DNA of 64,000 bases from Pseudomonadota bacterium (GTDB lineage Bacteria > Pseudomonadota > Gammaproteobacteria > Burkholderiales > Sulfuriferulaceae). Under the pieces are notes generated by a model. That model did no database searches. It was given only the letters and a program-made list of their open reading frames with translations, and had not been told where the DNA came from. Each line of letters starts with the position of its first letter. The stretch's first letter is position 1. The stretch covers positions 62,001 to 126,000 of the forward strand of contig JAJZUW010000007.1 of the NCBI GenBank assembly GCA_021845925.1, read 5' to 3'. Made by a program: the position numbers and the translations under genes. Of this stretch, positions 25,073-40,312 are shown one piece after another.

Positions 25073-25853
25073 CACCTGTGGCTGTAATATCACACCGGGC
25101 AATCGACATCTGGCAAACCGTCCGGTGGCGTCAGGCACCACCGCGGTGCATGTGCTGCAACGGCTGCTGGCGGGCAACGAAGCCCAGGCGGCGGCAAATC
25201 GTGCCCGTTTTCATGCCGCACGGGTCCTGGTGATCAATCTGATGTCTTCGCCCGGCTCTGGCAAGACCGCCTTGCTGGAGGCGACCATTGATGCGCTGAA
25301 ATCGCGCTGGCGCATCGCCGTGGTCGAGGGAGACCTGGAAACCGAAAACGATGCTGCCCGTATCCGGGCGCATGGCGTCCCGGCGATCCAGATCAGCACC
25401 GGCAGCGCCTGTCATCTGGACGCACACATGCTCGCCGGCGTGCTGGCCGGACTACCACTGGCCGAAATCGACATCCTGTTTGTCGAGAACGTCGGCAATC
25501 TGGTCTGTCCGGCCGGATTCGACCTTGGGCAGAATCACAATGTCGTGTTGCTATCGACCACCGAAGGCGAAGACAAACCAGCCAAATATCCGGTCATGTT
25601 CCGTCAGGCCGACCTGGTTCTGGTGAGCAAAGCCGATCTGTTGCCGGTGCTCGGCGATTTCCGGCCGGAAATCGCCCGACAGGCAGTCCGCAATCTGGCC
25701 AATCCTGCTCCGGTATTGCCGGTGTCCGTGCGTGGCGAACCCGGCATTCATGACTGGCTGGACTGGCTGGAACAGGCGCTTGCCGCTCTGGCCGACAAAC
25801 CGCAGCTGGCCACATCGACCGGCTTCCGCTATCGGGTGTCAAGCCATGGCTGA
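25065..25853 (+). CDS. hypB: hydrogenase nickel GTPase HypB
   Basis: 262 aa from the ATG at 25065. It begins with the high-affinity nickel motif CNTCGC (residues 2-7) but has no His-rich stretch, so nickel storage is not expected. The G domain has MSSPGSGKTALLE (P-loop), EGDLETENDAARI and the dimer-interface Cys/His pair (GSACHLDAHML), VENVGNLVCPAGFDLG and NKxD-like SKADLLPV. GTP hydrolysis drives nickel release from HypA/HypB. It overlaps hypD by 8 nt (ATGGCTGA). Confidence 0.95.
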   Translation: MCNTCGCNITPGNRHLANRPVASGTTAVHVLQRLLAGNEAQAAANRARFHAARVLVINLMSSPGSGKTALLEATIDALKSRWRIAVVEGDLETENDAARIRAHGVPAIQISTGSACHLDAHMLAGVLAGLPLAEIDILFVENVGNLVCPAGFDLGQNHNVVLLSTTEGEDKPAKYPVMFRQADLVLVSKADLLPVLGDFRPEIARQAVRNLANPAPVLPVSVRGEPGIHDWLDWLEQALAALADKPQLATSTGFRYRVSSHG

Positions 25854-26973
25854 CCGCGAAGCGATAGCCCGTCAGTGGTTGTCGGCCATTCACCGGTTGC
25901 CGCTTGAACGGCCCGTACGCATCATGAATGTGTGCGGGGGGCACGAACGCGCGATCAGCCAGGCCGGATTGCGCAGTGTCCTGCCGGAGCAGGTTGGCCT
26001 GATTGCCGGTCCGGGTTGTCCGGTATGTGTTTGTCCGGAACAGGACGTCTGGCTTGCCATTCGCCTGGCGCTGGACCAGGGCGTGACCCTGGTGGCATTT
26101 GGCGACATGCTGCGCGTACCGGTCAATGTACCAGTGGGCGAGCCACGTTCGCTGGCAGAAGCAGCCGCGTCCGGTGCGGACGTGCGTCCGGTGGCCACGC
26201 CGGTGGAAGCGGTGCGGATTGCCCGGCAGGAACCGCACCGGCAGGTGGTGTTTTTTGCGGCTGGCTTTGAAACCACCATGGCGCCGGTGGCCGCTACCCT
26301 TGCCGAAGCTCATCTGTCCGGGCAGATGCCGGACAATTTTTCCGTGTTGTTGTCAGGGCGGCTGACCTGGCCGGCGGTGGCGAAATTGCTGGACAGTGGT
26401 CAGGCGGCATTTGATGCCCTGATTGCGCCGGGCCATGTGGCTGCGGTCATGGGTGCGGACGAGTGGCAATTTGTGCCGCAGCAGCACGGTCTGCCGGCCG
26501 CGGTGGCCAGTTTTGAGCCAGCAGGTCTGCTGGCTGCCATGCACTCGGTGCTGGCGCAGGTCATTGATGGCGTGGCCCGGCTGGACAACTGTTACCCGGA
26601 AGTGGTCCGCCCCGCCGGCAATCCGGTTGCCCGGCGCTGGCTGGGCGAGGTATTCCGCGTGACGGATGCTGGCTGGCGCGGCATCGGCACAATGCCTGCT
26701 TCCGGTTATGACTGGCACGATGACTGGCGGGAGCTGGATGCACGCGTTCGCTTTCCGGTCAGTGAAGATCCGCAGCGCCGACGCGCAGGAGACATGCCGC
26801 CGGGTTGTGATTGTGCGAAAGTGGTGCTCGGGCAGATCGATCCGGACCAGTGCCGGCTGTACGGGCGTGCCTGTACGCCGCGCAAACCGGTTGGGCCTTG
26901 CATGGTGTCGGATGAAGGAGCCTGTCATATCTGGTGGATGAGTGGCCGGCGTCATGCGGAACAGGTTGCCTGA
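25846..26973 (+). CDS. hypD: hydrogenase maturation protein HypD
   Basis: 375 aa from the ATG at 25846 (MADREAIARQW). Conserved motifs are intact: NVCGGHERAI, GPGCPVCVCP, GFETTMAPVA, the late [4Fe-4S] and zinc-like cysteines (PPGCDCAKVVLG, RLYGRACTP, GPCMVSDEGAC). HypD with HypC assembles the Fe(CN)2CO moiety using thiol chemistry. hypF follows after 2 nt. Confidence 0.95.
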   Translation: MADREAIARQWLSAIHRLPLERPVRIMNVCGGHERAISQAGLRSVLPEQVGLIAGPGCPVCVCPEQDVWLAIRLALDQGVTLVAFGDMLRVPVNVPVGEPRSLAEAAASGADVRPVATPVEAVRIARQEPHRQVVFFAAGFETTMAPVAATLAEAHLSGQMPDNFSVLLSGRLTWPAVAKLLDSGQAAFDALIAPGHVAAVMGADEWQFVPQQHGLPAAVASFEPAGLLAAMHSVLAQVIDGVARLDNCYPEVVRPAGNPVARRWLGEVFRVTDAGWRGIGTMPASGYDWHDDWRELDARVRFPVSEDPQRRRAGDMPPGCDCAKVVLGQIDPDQCRLYGRACTPRKPVGPCMVSDEGACHIWWMSGRRHAEQVA

Positions 26974-26975
26974 GC

Positions 26976-29237
26976 GTGGCTGCACAACGCTGGCTGCTGG
27001 ATGGCCGGGTACAAGGTGTGGGATTCCGGCCTTTTGTCCATCGTCTGGCAACAGGTGTCGGTGTATCCGGTACGGTGCGCAACCTGGGAAGTAAAGTCGA
27101 GATCATCGTGCGCGGCGAGCCGGCACAGCTGGCCTTGCTGCAAGACAACATCCTGCATCATGCGCCTCCACTGGCCAGGCCGCATTGGCTGTCCTGCGAA
27201 GACTGGCCGCACCATATCGATGCGGGTTTTGCCATCCTGGCCAGCGCGCCGGACAGTGAAATTGCTGCTGGTGTGCCGCCAGACTGCTTCACCTGTCCTG
27301 ACTGTCTGGCCGAGCTGGCGGATGAACGAAATCGCCGTTACCGTTATCCATTCATCAACTGCACCCAGTGCGGACCACGCTACACCATCATTCGTGGGTT
27401 GCCTTACGACCGCTCTGCAACCACCATGGCAAGCTTTGCGCTTTGCCCGCGATGCCTGACGGAATATCTTGATCCGGCCGACCGGCGTTTTCATGCCGAA
27501 CCGTTGGCCTGCCCGGATTGCGGGCCGCAGCTGTCATGGCGGGCTGCCGATGACAGCCGGTCACCGAGGGAATCGGCTCAGGGAGAAGCGGCCCTGGCCA
27601 GTGCGGTGGCCGCCATCCGTGACGGACGGATTATCGCGGTCAAGGGCGTGGGTGGCTATCATCTGATGTGTGATGCATTGCAACCGGAAACGCTGCGTCG
27701 TTTAAGACAGCGCAAACAGCGTCAGCACAAACCATTCGCACTGATGTGTCCATGGCAAGGAGCCGATGGACTGGATGGCGTGCGCAAACTGGCAGAACTG
27801 ACAGACGTGGAAGCCGGCTGGCTGACTGATCCCGTGCGGCCTTTGCTCTGGTTGAACCGGCGGCCGGACAGCGGTTTGCCGGACGAGCTGGCGCCAGGTC
27901 TCGCCAGCGTTGGCGTGATGCTGCCCTACAGCCCGTTGCACCAGCTGCTGTTGCAGGCCTGCGATCGGCCGCTGGTGGCTACTTCCGCCAACCGGTCTGG
28001 CGAGCCGGTGGTGTTTGACAATGCCGATGCGGAACAACGGCTGACGGATATTGCCGATGGCTGGCTGCATCACGACCGCATCATCCTGCGACCTGCCGAG
28101 GACAGTGTCTGGCGGCGTGCCGGCCAGCACGCGATGATCATTCGTGCCGGGCGTGGCATGGCCCCACTGGAATTCAGGCTGCCGTTCCGGCTGTCAGCTC
28201 CGCTACTGGCACTGGGTGGGCAGCTCAAGGTCACGGTTGCCCTCGGGTTTGATGACCGTCTGGTGGTATCGCCGCATCTGGGTGACATGGACAGTCCGCC
28301 AGCGCTGGATTTGCTGACGGATACCGTGGTCAGTCTGCAGCAGTTGTATGCGGTCCGGGCAAGCCTTCTGGTGAGCGACGCCCATCCGGATTATGCCACG
28401 TCGCGCTGGGCGGCTGGTTCGGGCCTGCCGGTTGTGCGGATCTGGCATCATCACGCACACGCCAGTGCGCTGGCGCTTGAACATCCGGATGTGCGGCAGT
28501 GGCTGACCTTCGTCTGGGACGGTAGCGGACTGGGCAATGATGGCAGCCTTTGGGGAGGCGAAAGCCTGCTGGGGCGCCCGGGAAACTGGCAACGGATTGC
28601 CAGTGTGCGCCCGTTTTGTCTGCCGGGCGGTGAACGGGCAGCGCGGGAGCCCTGGCGCTGTGCGGCCGCCCTGCACTGGCAGGCCGGCCTGCACTGGCCG
28701 GATGTCGGCGATGATGGCGCATTGCTGCACGACATCTGGCAACGGCGTATCAACAGTCCGGCCAGCAGTTCGGTCGGACGTCTGTTCGATGCCGCGGCCG
28801 TCATGCTGGGCGGCATGCGCAAAACCACGTTCGAAGGTCAGGCAGCATTGTGGCTTGAACAGCAGGCGATGGAAGGCGGACAGGTGACCGAATTGCCGTG
28901 GTTGCGCGGCGAATCGGGCATCAAGGCGCTCGACTGGGCGCCTTTGCTGGGTATGCTGGCCGATGCCAGCCGCCCGGTGGCCGAGCGTGCCGCAGGGTTT
29001 CATGCCAGTCTGGTGGATGCGGTGCTGCGACAGGCCGAGGCGCAGTGCAGACAACATGCTGGCCTGGTGGTCGGACTCGCCGGTGGCGTGTTCCAGAATC
29101 GCTGGCTGGTTGAAGGTATTGTGGCCGGTTTGCAGGCAAAAGGCATACCATTCCGGCTGGCTGGCCGTCTGCCGGTCAATGACGGCGGACTGGCAGCGGG
29201 TCAGATCGTTGAGGCAGGGAGTCTGGAACATGGATGA
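26976..29237 (+). CDS. hypF: carbamoyltransferase HypF
   Basis: 753 aa from a GTG at 26976, chosen because it is 2 nt after the hypD stop and gives the acylphosphatase-like N terminus (DGRVQGVGFRPFVHRLA). Then come the zinc-finger pairs (CFTCPDCLAEL, FINCTQCGPRYT, LCPRCLTEY, ACPDCGPQ), a YrdC-like domain (IIAVKGVGGYHLMCDA, SANRSGEPVV) and the Kae1-like carbamoyl domain (HHHAHASALAL, DGSGLGNDGSLWGGE, GLAGGVFQN, DGGLAAGQ). It makes the thiocarbamate on HypE, the source of the CN ligands. Its end overlaps hypE by 8 nt (ATGGATGA). Confidence 0.95.
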   Translation: MAAQRWLLDGRVQGVGFRPFVHRLATGVGVSGTVRNLGSKVEIIVRGEPAQLALLQDNILHHAPPLARPHWLSCEDWPHHIDAGFAILASAPDSEIAAGVPPDCFTCPDCLAELADERNRRYRYPFINCTQCGPRYTIIRGLPYDRSATTMASFALCPRCLTEYLDPADRRFHAEPLACPDCGPQLSWRAADDSRSPRESAQGEAALASAVAAIRDGRIIAVKGVGGYHLMCDALQPETLRRLRQRKQRQHKPFALMCPWQGADGLDGVRKLAELTDVEAGWLTDPVRPLLWLNRRPDSGLPDELAPGLASVGVMLPYSPLHQLLLQACDRPLVATSANRSGEPVVFDNADAEQRLTDIADGWLHHDRIILRPAEDSVWRRAGQHAMIIRAGRGMAPLEFRLPFRLSAPLLALGGQLKVTVALGFDDRLVVSPHLGDMDSPPALDLLTDTVVSLQQLYAVRASLLVSDAHPDYATSRWAAGSGLPVVRIWHHHAHASALALEHPDVRQWLTFVWDGSGLGNDGSLWGGESLLGRPGNWQRIASVRPFCLPGGERAAREPWRCAAALHWQAGLHWPDVGDDGALLHDIWQRRINSPASSSVGRLFDAAAVMLGGMRKTTFEGQAALWLEQQAMEGGQVTELPWLRGESGIKALDWAPLLGMLADASRPVAERAAGFHASLVDAVLRQAEAQCRQHAGLVVGLAGGVFQNRWLVEGIVAGLQAKGIPFRLAGRLPVNDGGLAAGQIVEAGSLEHG

Positions 29238-30228
29238 CAGTCATATTCAGCTTGCGCATGGCAATGGTGGTCGTTACATGCGCGAACTGATCGAACAGGT
29301 GTTTGCCGCCCGGCTGGGCACGGTCGATCCGAGCCTGGACGCCGCTCCGGTACAGATGGACGGCAAGCGGCTCATGCTGACGACAGACGGGTTTACCGTG
29401 CAGCCGCTGGAATTTCCCGGCGGCAGCATCGGATCGCTGGCTGTGCATGGCACGGTGAATGATCTGGCAGTGTCTGGCGCAGTGCCGCGGCACCTGACTT
29501 TGGCAGCCATGATCGAGGAAGGTCTGGAAATTGCGCTTCTACAACGCATTGTCGCCGATTTTGCCAGGGCGGCCAGCGAGGCGGGCGTGACCGTGGTGGC
29601 GGGCGACACCAAGGTGTTGCGGCGCGGCGAAGGTGGCGGGGTGTATCTGGCAGTCACCGGTATTGGCGAAGCCTGGCCGGGCGTGCATCTGGGCATGTCG
29701 CAGATCCGGGCAGGGGATCGTGTGCTGGTCAGTGGTCCGGTCGGTGACCATGGTACCGCAGTGCTGCTTGCGCGCGAGCAGTTTGGCCTGCGCGGGGACC
29801 TGCAATCGGATTCGGCCAGTGTGTTGCCGCTGGCGCAGTCGATCTGGGCGTTGCCGGGATTGCGTTTCATGCGTGACCCGACCCGTGGCGGACTGGCAAC
29901 TGTGGCGCACGAAATCGCCCGTGCTACCGGTTATCGGGTTGCGCTGGACCAGCCCGCGATTCCGGTACGTGACCAGGTTGGTGCCATCTGCGACATGCTG
30001 GGTTATGACCCCTGTTTCCTGGCATGCGAGGGCCGTGTCGTGGCTGTCGTGGCGGCGGCGGAAGCAGATGCCGCACTTGCCTGCTGGCGCTCGCTGCCGC
30101 AGGGTGCCGACGCTGCCATCATCGGTGAAATCCGTGCCGCATCCCCGCTGGTGACGCTGGCCACCGGACTTGGTGGTGAACGTGTTTTGCAGGAGCTGGA
30201 GGACGATCCGTTGCCGCGCATCTGTTAA
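29230..30228 (+). CDS. hypE: hydrogenase maturation protein HypE
   Basis: 332 aa. PurM-like ATP-binding folds are seen (LAHGNGGRYMRELI, TTDGFTVQPLEFPGG, GSLAVHGTVNDLAVSGA, RDPTRGGLATVAHEIA). The protein ends PRIC; this C-terminal cysteine is carbamoylated by HypF and dehydrated to the thiocyanate that donates CN. The TAA stop lies inside the left end of the inverted-repeat element that follows, so the element meets the gene right at its end without removing the essential Cys. Confidence 0.95.
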   Translation: MDDSHIQLAHGNGGRYMRELIEQVFAARLGTVDPSLDAAPVQMDGKRLMLTTDGFTVQPLEFPGGSIGSLAVHGTVNDLAVSGAVPRHLTLAAMIEEGLEIALLQRIVADFARAASEAGVTVVAGDTKVLRRGEGGGVYLAVTGIGEAWPGVHLGMSQIRAGDRVLVSGPVGDHGTAVLLAREQFGLRGDLQSDSASVLPLAQSIWALPGLRFMRDPTRGGLATVAHEIARATGYRVALDQPAIPVRDQVGAICDMLGYDPCFLACEGRVVAVVAAAEADAALACWRSLPQGADAAIIGEIRAASPLVTLATGLGGERVLQELEDDPLPRIC

Positions 30229-30373
30229 CAGGCTGTTGAAAAACGATTGCGCTTGGCAATACTTTGTTGAAAAAGTGGCTCAAAATCCTCATTTACTACC
30301 TGTAAACTGCGGTGTTTCACCCCTTTTCGCCTCGTCTTGCCTGCGCTCATAACGTTTTTCAACGGCCTGTTAA
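30225..30373. mobile_element. 149-bp element with 21-bp terminal inverted repeats (MITE-like)
   Basis: The left end TTAACAGGCTGTTGAAAAACG (30225-30245) and the right end (30353-30373) are inverted repeats with a single mismatch (AGGCTG versus AGGCCG). TTAA occurs at both outer ends and could be the target duplication. There is no coding capacity. A shortened copy of the end motif, TTTGTTGAAAAAG, is found near 30262-30274. It separates hypE from the convergent minus-strand gene ending at 30406. Confidence 0.8.
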
Positions 30374-30405
30374 TGGTGGCGCCTGCGGGCGGATCGAGGT
30401 TTGGG

Positions 30406-32244
30406 TCAGTCTATCGTCGAAGGAGTGTATTCCGGTAACCAGCGTGCAAGCTGTGCCTTGACGGCCGCCTCATCGGTAATGCCGGGCTGACCAAGCCAGC
30501 GGGAGGCTTCAGCCAGCCAGCCCGAATCCACGGCGCGCGCACGGGCAATGCGCAGTTTCTGATGTGGCGTTGGCAGGGTGGTTTCGTTGTCGGCCAGCAG
30601 TTCTTCGTACAGTTTTTCGCCGGGACGCAAACCGGTATAGACAATGCGGATATCCTGCTCGCTGTAGCCCGACAGACGGATCATGTCGCGTGCCAGATCG
30701 GCAATGCGTACCGGTTCGCCCATGTCGAGCACGAATATTTCGCCACCGTTGCCCATCAGGCCGGCCTGCAGAACCAGCTGGCAGGCTTCCGGAATCGACA
30801 TGAAGAAGCGTGTGATATCGGGATGGGTGACTGTGACCGGTCCGCCGCGAGCGATCTGTTCCTGGAATTTCGGAATCACGCTGCCCGAACTGCCAAGGAC
30901 ATTGCCGAAACGCACGGACACGAACCGGGTGCCTTCCGGATCGTTGTGTTGCAGGCTCTGGCAGACCATTTCGGCCAGCCGCTTGCTGGCCCCCATGACG
31001 TTGGTCGGGTTGACGGCCTTGTCGGTTGAAATCATGACGAAACGGCCGACGCCGCTTGCCTGTGCCGCGCGCGCCAGAATCAGGGTGCCCAGGATGTTGT
31101 TGCGCATGGCCTGCCAGGCATTGTTGCGCTCCATGAGTGGCACATGTTTGTAAGCGGCAGCATGAAACACGACTGCCGGACGCCATGTGGCCAGCGTGGC
31201 ATGCACCAGCGCTTCGTCCTTGATGTCACCGATCACGCAATGAATGGCAATGTTGGCAAAATCGCGGCTGAATTCCTGTTCGATGCGGTAGAGTGCAAAT
31301 TCGTTGAGTTCGAACAGGATCAGCCGGGCGGGCTGGAAGCGTGCGATCTGGCGGGCGAGCTCGGAACCGATCGAGCCGCCGGCTCCGCTGATCAGAATGG
31401 TTTGTCCGCCGACCAGTCCCTGCAATCCGGCATTGTCCAGCTGGACCGGATCGCGGCCGAGAAGGTCGTCCAGCTCCAGTTTGCGCAGGGTGGATACCGT
31501 GACCTTGCCGCTGGCCAGTTCTTCCAGGGTGGGCACCATCAGTGGCGTGATGCCGGCATCATTGCACAGCTGTGCAGCGCGACGACGTTCCTGGTGGGTT
31601 GCTGTGGGCAATGCAATGACGGCATGGCGGACCGCGTGGCGCCGGGCCAGCGCGGCCAGGTCATCCAGGGTGCCCAGCACCGGAATGCCATACAGCTCGC
31701 GTCCTTGACGTGTCTGGTGGTCATCCAGCAGTCCGGCGACTCGCCACTGCCGGTTGCCGGCCAGGTCGCGCGCCAGCGACGCCGCAGCCTGGCCGGCGCC
31801 CAGAATGAACAGCGGTTCCTTGGCGCCGTCCAGCAGTCCGAGCCGCTGTTCCCTCCACGCTCGATAGGCAAGCCTGCTGCCGCCCATGCCCAGCAACAGC
31901 AGCAAGGGGTCCAGCACGAGAACCGTGCGTGGTACCACCGAATGCACCCGGAACAGCACCAGGATCAGCGGGATCAGCAGGGCGGAAAAACCAACGGCAG
32001 CGAGGATGCGACGCAGATCGGGCAGGCTGGCGAAACGCCAGATGCCGCGATACAGGCCGAAGCGGATGAAAGTGGCTGCCTGGAGCGGGACGACCCAGAT
32101 CAGGGTATGCCACATCGGTGCGATGAATTCGGCTGGCAGGCTCAGGTTGAAACGCAGGGCGTACGCTGCCAGCCAGGCCAGGGTGGCAACCAGCAGGTCA
32201 TGCAGGATGGCGGACAGGGTACGAAGGCTCGGAGTCTGGGGCAT
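30406..32244 (-). CDS. membrane NDP-sugar 4,6-dehydratase/epimerase (CapD/WbpM-like)
   Basis: 612 aa from the ATG at 32244 (MPQTPSLRTLSAILHDLL); an upstream in-frame ATG at 32346 adds a non-conserved stretch. Four membrane helices (residues ~10-130) are followed by a Rossmann CoA-binding-like domain (FILGAGQAAASLARDL) and a C-terminal SDR domain with the NAD motif ISGAGGSIGSELAR and conserved HAAAYKHVPLMERN and STDKAVNPTNVMGASKR. In this family (FlaA1/WbpM/CapD) the SMK/SxK variant replaces the SYK triad. It makes UDP-4-keto-6-deoxy sugars for surface polysaccharide or glycan. No other glycan gene is beside it. Confidence 0.9.
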   Translation of the reverse strand: MPQTPSLRTLSAILHDLLVATLAWLAAYALRFNLSLPAEFIAPMWHTLIWVVPLQAATFIRFGLYRGIWRFASLPDLRRILAAVGFSALLIPLILVLFRVHSVVPRTVLVLDPLLLLLGMGGSRLAYRAWREQRLGLLDGAKEPLFILGAGQAAASLARDLAGNRQWRVAGLLDDHQTRQGRELYGIPVLGTLDDLAALARRHAVRHAVIALPTATHQERRRAAQLCNDAGITPLMVPTLEELASGKVTVSTLRKLELDDLLGRDPVQLDNAGLQGLVGGQTILISGAGGSIGSELARQIARFQPARLILFELNEFALYRIEQEFSRDFANIAIHCVIGDIKDEALVHATLATWRPAVVFHAAAYKHVPLMERNNAWQAMRNNILGTLILARAAQASGVGRFVMISTDKAVNPTNVMGASKRLAEMVCQSLQHNDPEGTRFVSVRFGNVLGSSGSVIPKFQEQIARGGPVTVTHPDITRFFMSIPEACQLVLQAGLMGNGGEIFVLDMGEPVRIADLARDMIRLSGYSEQDIRIVYTGLRPGEKLYEELLADNETTLPTPHQKLRIARARAVDSGWLAEASRWLGQPGITDEAAVKAQLARWLPEYTPSTID

Positions 32245-32389
32245 GCAGGAATGTCGGTTTGGCAAATCGGCTGGATTTGCGCGGGATTCTAGCACACCGG
32301 GTGGTATTGTGACCTGCTGTCGGCATTCCGGCAGCGAATTTGTCATCTTCGGCTGCTAGGCTGGATTTTTTCGCAACGGGGAGTGGCTG

Positions 32390-32785
32390 ATGCGATGGAG
32401 CTGGCTTGTCATGCTGATCACTGGTCTGATGCTGGTTCAGGTTTCCGGTTGCGCCACGTATCGCGAAAGCGACAGCGTCACGGTCATCAGTCCGCTGGCC
32501 GGGCGTTCAGGGTATGCCGCCGCCAGAAACGTCCTGCTCAGCGAAAATGGCTGGCCGGAACGTTCGTGGCAGAGTCTTGGTCTGATCCGTGTCTCGGTAA
32601 GCAAGCGTTCGGTATTTGATGCCGATCCGACCGTGGCCCAGGTAGACCGTGTCCTGCGCGAGCGCGGCATGGCTCTCGGTGCCGATGCCGTGGTTGACAT
32701 CCGTTACACTTCCGGCATCGGGTGGGCCACATGGGGCTATCTCGAAGCGCGCGGAACGGCTGTCCGCTTTGTCGGGGCCGGCTGA
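32390..32785 (+). CDS. small putative lipoprotein, heavy-metal-binding/RcsF-like fold
   Basis: 131 aa behind an ACGGGGAG ribosome site. The signal peptide ends VSGC, giving a lipidated Cys21. The mature part (GLIRVSVSKRSVFDADPTVAQVDRVLRERGMALGADAVVDIRY) resembles the YbjQ/RcsF/DUF4156 type of small alpha-beta domain. Function unknown. It is divergent from the dehydratase gene and lies upstream of pyrG with its own orientation, probably as a single gene. Confidence 0.7.
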   Translation: MRWSWLVMLITGLMLVQVSGCATYRESDSVTVISPLAGRSGYAAARNVLLSENGWPERSWQSLGLIRVSVSKRSVFDADPTVAQVDRVLRERGMALGADAVVDIRYTSGIGWATWGYLEARGTAVRFVGAG

Positions 32786-32819
32786 ACCCGCCGGCAGGCG
32801 TGCATCTTGCATCGCCTAA

Positions 32820-32848
32820 TTGTGACACGCAGCAGATTAGGCTAAAAT
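32820..32848 (+). promoter_or_regulatory. sigma-70 promoter of pyrG
   Basis: TTGTGA (32820-32825) and TAAAAT (32843-32848) are 17 bp apart, 27 bp before the pyrG ATG. Confidence 0.6.
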
Positions 32849-32869
32849 TCAGCATTACCTGCACAGTAA

Positions 32870-35343
<2,474 letters not shown>

Positions 35344-35360
35344 ACCAGCGTAGGAACTGA

Positions 35361-36659
<1,299 letters not shown>

Positions 36660-36680
36660 TGTCTGTCCGGGAGCGTGCGA

Positions 36681-36998
36681 GTGCGCTGGGTGACCGGAAT
36701 TCTGCTGGTTTTGCTGGTCTGGCTGCAGTATCCGCTGTGGCTGGGACCGGGAAACTGGCGCCAGGTCTGGCACCTGCGCGGACAGCTTGCCCAGCAGAAC
36801 GCCCTCGATGGTCGTCTTGCTGTTCGCAATGAAGCCATGCGCGCCGAAGTGCAGGATTTGAAACAGGGGCTGGCAGCCGTTGAAGAACGGGCGCGCATGG
36901 AGCTCGGGATGGTACGCAAGGATGAAGTGTACTTTCAGATTCTGGAAGGGCCGCCCGTAACCACGGGTGGTCAGGAACAAGTTGGACAGGCCAAATGA
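36681..36998 (+). CDS. ftsB: cell division protein FtsB
   Basis: 105 aa. A single N-terminal helix (VTGILLVLLVWLQYPLWLG) is followed by a coiled coil (QLAQQNALDGRLAVRNEAMRAEVQDLKQG) and ARMELGMVRKDEVYFQIL, the FtsB/DivIC pattern. The GTG at 36681 is preferred because a GGGAG site lies 7 nt upstream; another GTG at 36675 is too close to it. FtsB acts with FtsL and FtsQ at the septum. Overlaps zipA by 4 nt. Confidence 0.92.
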   Translation: MRWVTGILLVLLVWLQYPLWLGPGNWRQVWHLRGQLAQQNALDGRLAVRNEAMRAEVQDLKQGLAAVEERARMELGMVRKDEVYFQILEGPPVTTGGQEQVGQAK

Positions 36999-38242
36999 GT
37001 GCGTTGCAGATCAGTCTGATTATCCTGGCGGTGGTAGTGGTGGTGGGACTTGCCTTCTGGAACTGGTGGCAGGAACGCAAATACCGCAAACAGTGGATGT
37101 CCACCTTCGGACGTTCGGCGCAAGTGGTCCGTAATGGCAGCGGGCCGACGGAAGATTTTGCGGACGAAGAAGTGGTGGTTCGCGTCACCCGTACCGTTAC
37201 CCAGATGGAGCCGGTGGACGAGAGCCTGATCGACGGCAGTGATGCGTTGACCGGGCATCCGGTGGCGGACGAACCATTTGACGGATTTTCCGGAGCGACC
37301 GTCACGCCTGCGGCGGAACGGCATCAGCCGGTCGACGAGCCGCTCGAAATGACCAGCATCGATCCGGCAATACCGGTGCACGAAATGCATGAATCCGGAT
37401 TGTCTGGGCAAGACCTGCCTGCTCCGCCAGTGGACGAAATGCTCGAATACGTGGTTCGGGTCGAAGCACGCGAAGCCATACCGGGCACGGCATTCACCAC
37501 GCTGATCGAAGGTCAGCGGATTGAAGGACGGCACATTCGCTGGCTCGGCTATGCCGATGGACAGGGTAAATGGACCGATATCAGTCCGTGGCGCAATCAG
37601 TCGTTTCATCATGCGGCCGTGGCGGTTCAGCTCGCCGACCGTCAGGGTGCGGTGACGGCAGATCTGCTGGAATCGTTGTGCCATGACCTGCGCGTGCTGG
37701 CAACCCGTTTTCATGGCGGCATCGAATGTGATCCGGCCGATGTGGCGGCTGCCCGGGCAGCCAGACTCGACCGTTTCTGCGTGGAAGTCGATGTGCTGAT
37801 CGGTCTGAATATCGTCGCGCCGGATGGCCGCAGTTTTTCGGGGGCGGTCATCGATCAGGTAGCCACCGACAGCGGACTGGAACTGGACACCACGGGTGTG
37901 TACCAGCGCAGGAACGAAAGAGGCGATGTGCTGTATTCGTTGTGCAACCATGAAGATATGCCCTTTGCCCGTGGACAGGTGACAAACATGACCACGTCTG
38001 GCGTGACCTTGCTGTTTGAAGTGCCGCGCATCGAGAATGGCGTGGCCGTGTTTGCCGATATGGCACGGCTTGCCCTGCAGATGGCTGACCGGCTGGATGG
38101 TACGCTGGTTGATGACACCGGCCGCACGCTGACCGGGCCAGGGCTGGAAAAAATCCAGGGTCAACTGGTGCAGATCTACCAGCAGATGGAAGCCGGACAG
38201 GTGCCGCCAGGCGGCCGTCGTGCCCAGCGACTGTTCAACTGA
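36995..38242 (+). CDS. zipA: cell division protein ZipA (C-terminal FtsZ-binding domain)
   Basis: 415 aa. One N-terminal membrane helix (ISLIILAVVVVVGLAFWNWW) faces the periplasm, then an acidic Pro-rich linker (residues ~50-150) and the ZipA FtsZ-binding fold (YSLCNHEDMPF near 315, VTLLFEVPRIENG, FADMARLALQMADRLDGTLVDDTGRTLT). Position next to ligA is the classic zipA-ligA pairing. Gammaproteobacterial ZipA is shorter in the middle; here the domain between linker and FtsZ-binding fold is expanded. Confidence 0.88.
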   Translation: MSALQISLIILAVVVVVGLAFWNWWQERKYRKQWMSTFGRSAQVVRNGSGPTEDFADEEVVVRVTRTVTQMEPVDESLIDGSDALTGHPVADEPFDGFSGATVTPAAERHQPVDEPLEMTSIDPAIPVHEMHESGLSGQDLPAPPVDEMLEYVVRVEAREAIPGTAFTTLIEGQRIEGRHIRWLGYADGQGKWTDISPWRNQSFHHAAVAVQLADRQGAVTADLLESLCHDLRVLATRFHGGIECDPADVAAARAARLDRFCVEVDVLIGLNIVAPDGRSFSGAVIDQVATDSGLELDTTGVYQRRNERGDVLYSLCNHEDMPFARGQVTNMTTSGVTLLFEVPRIENGVAVFADMARLALQMADRLDGTLVDDTGRTLTGPGLEKIQGQLVQIYQQMEAGQVPPGGRRAQRLFN

Positions 38243-40312
<2,070 letters not shown>

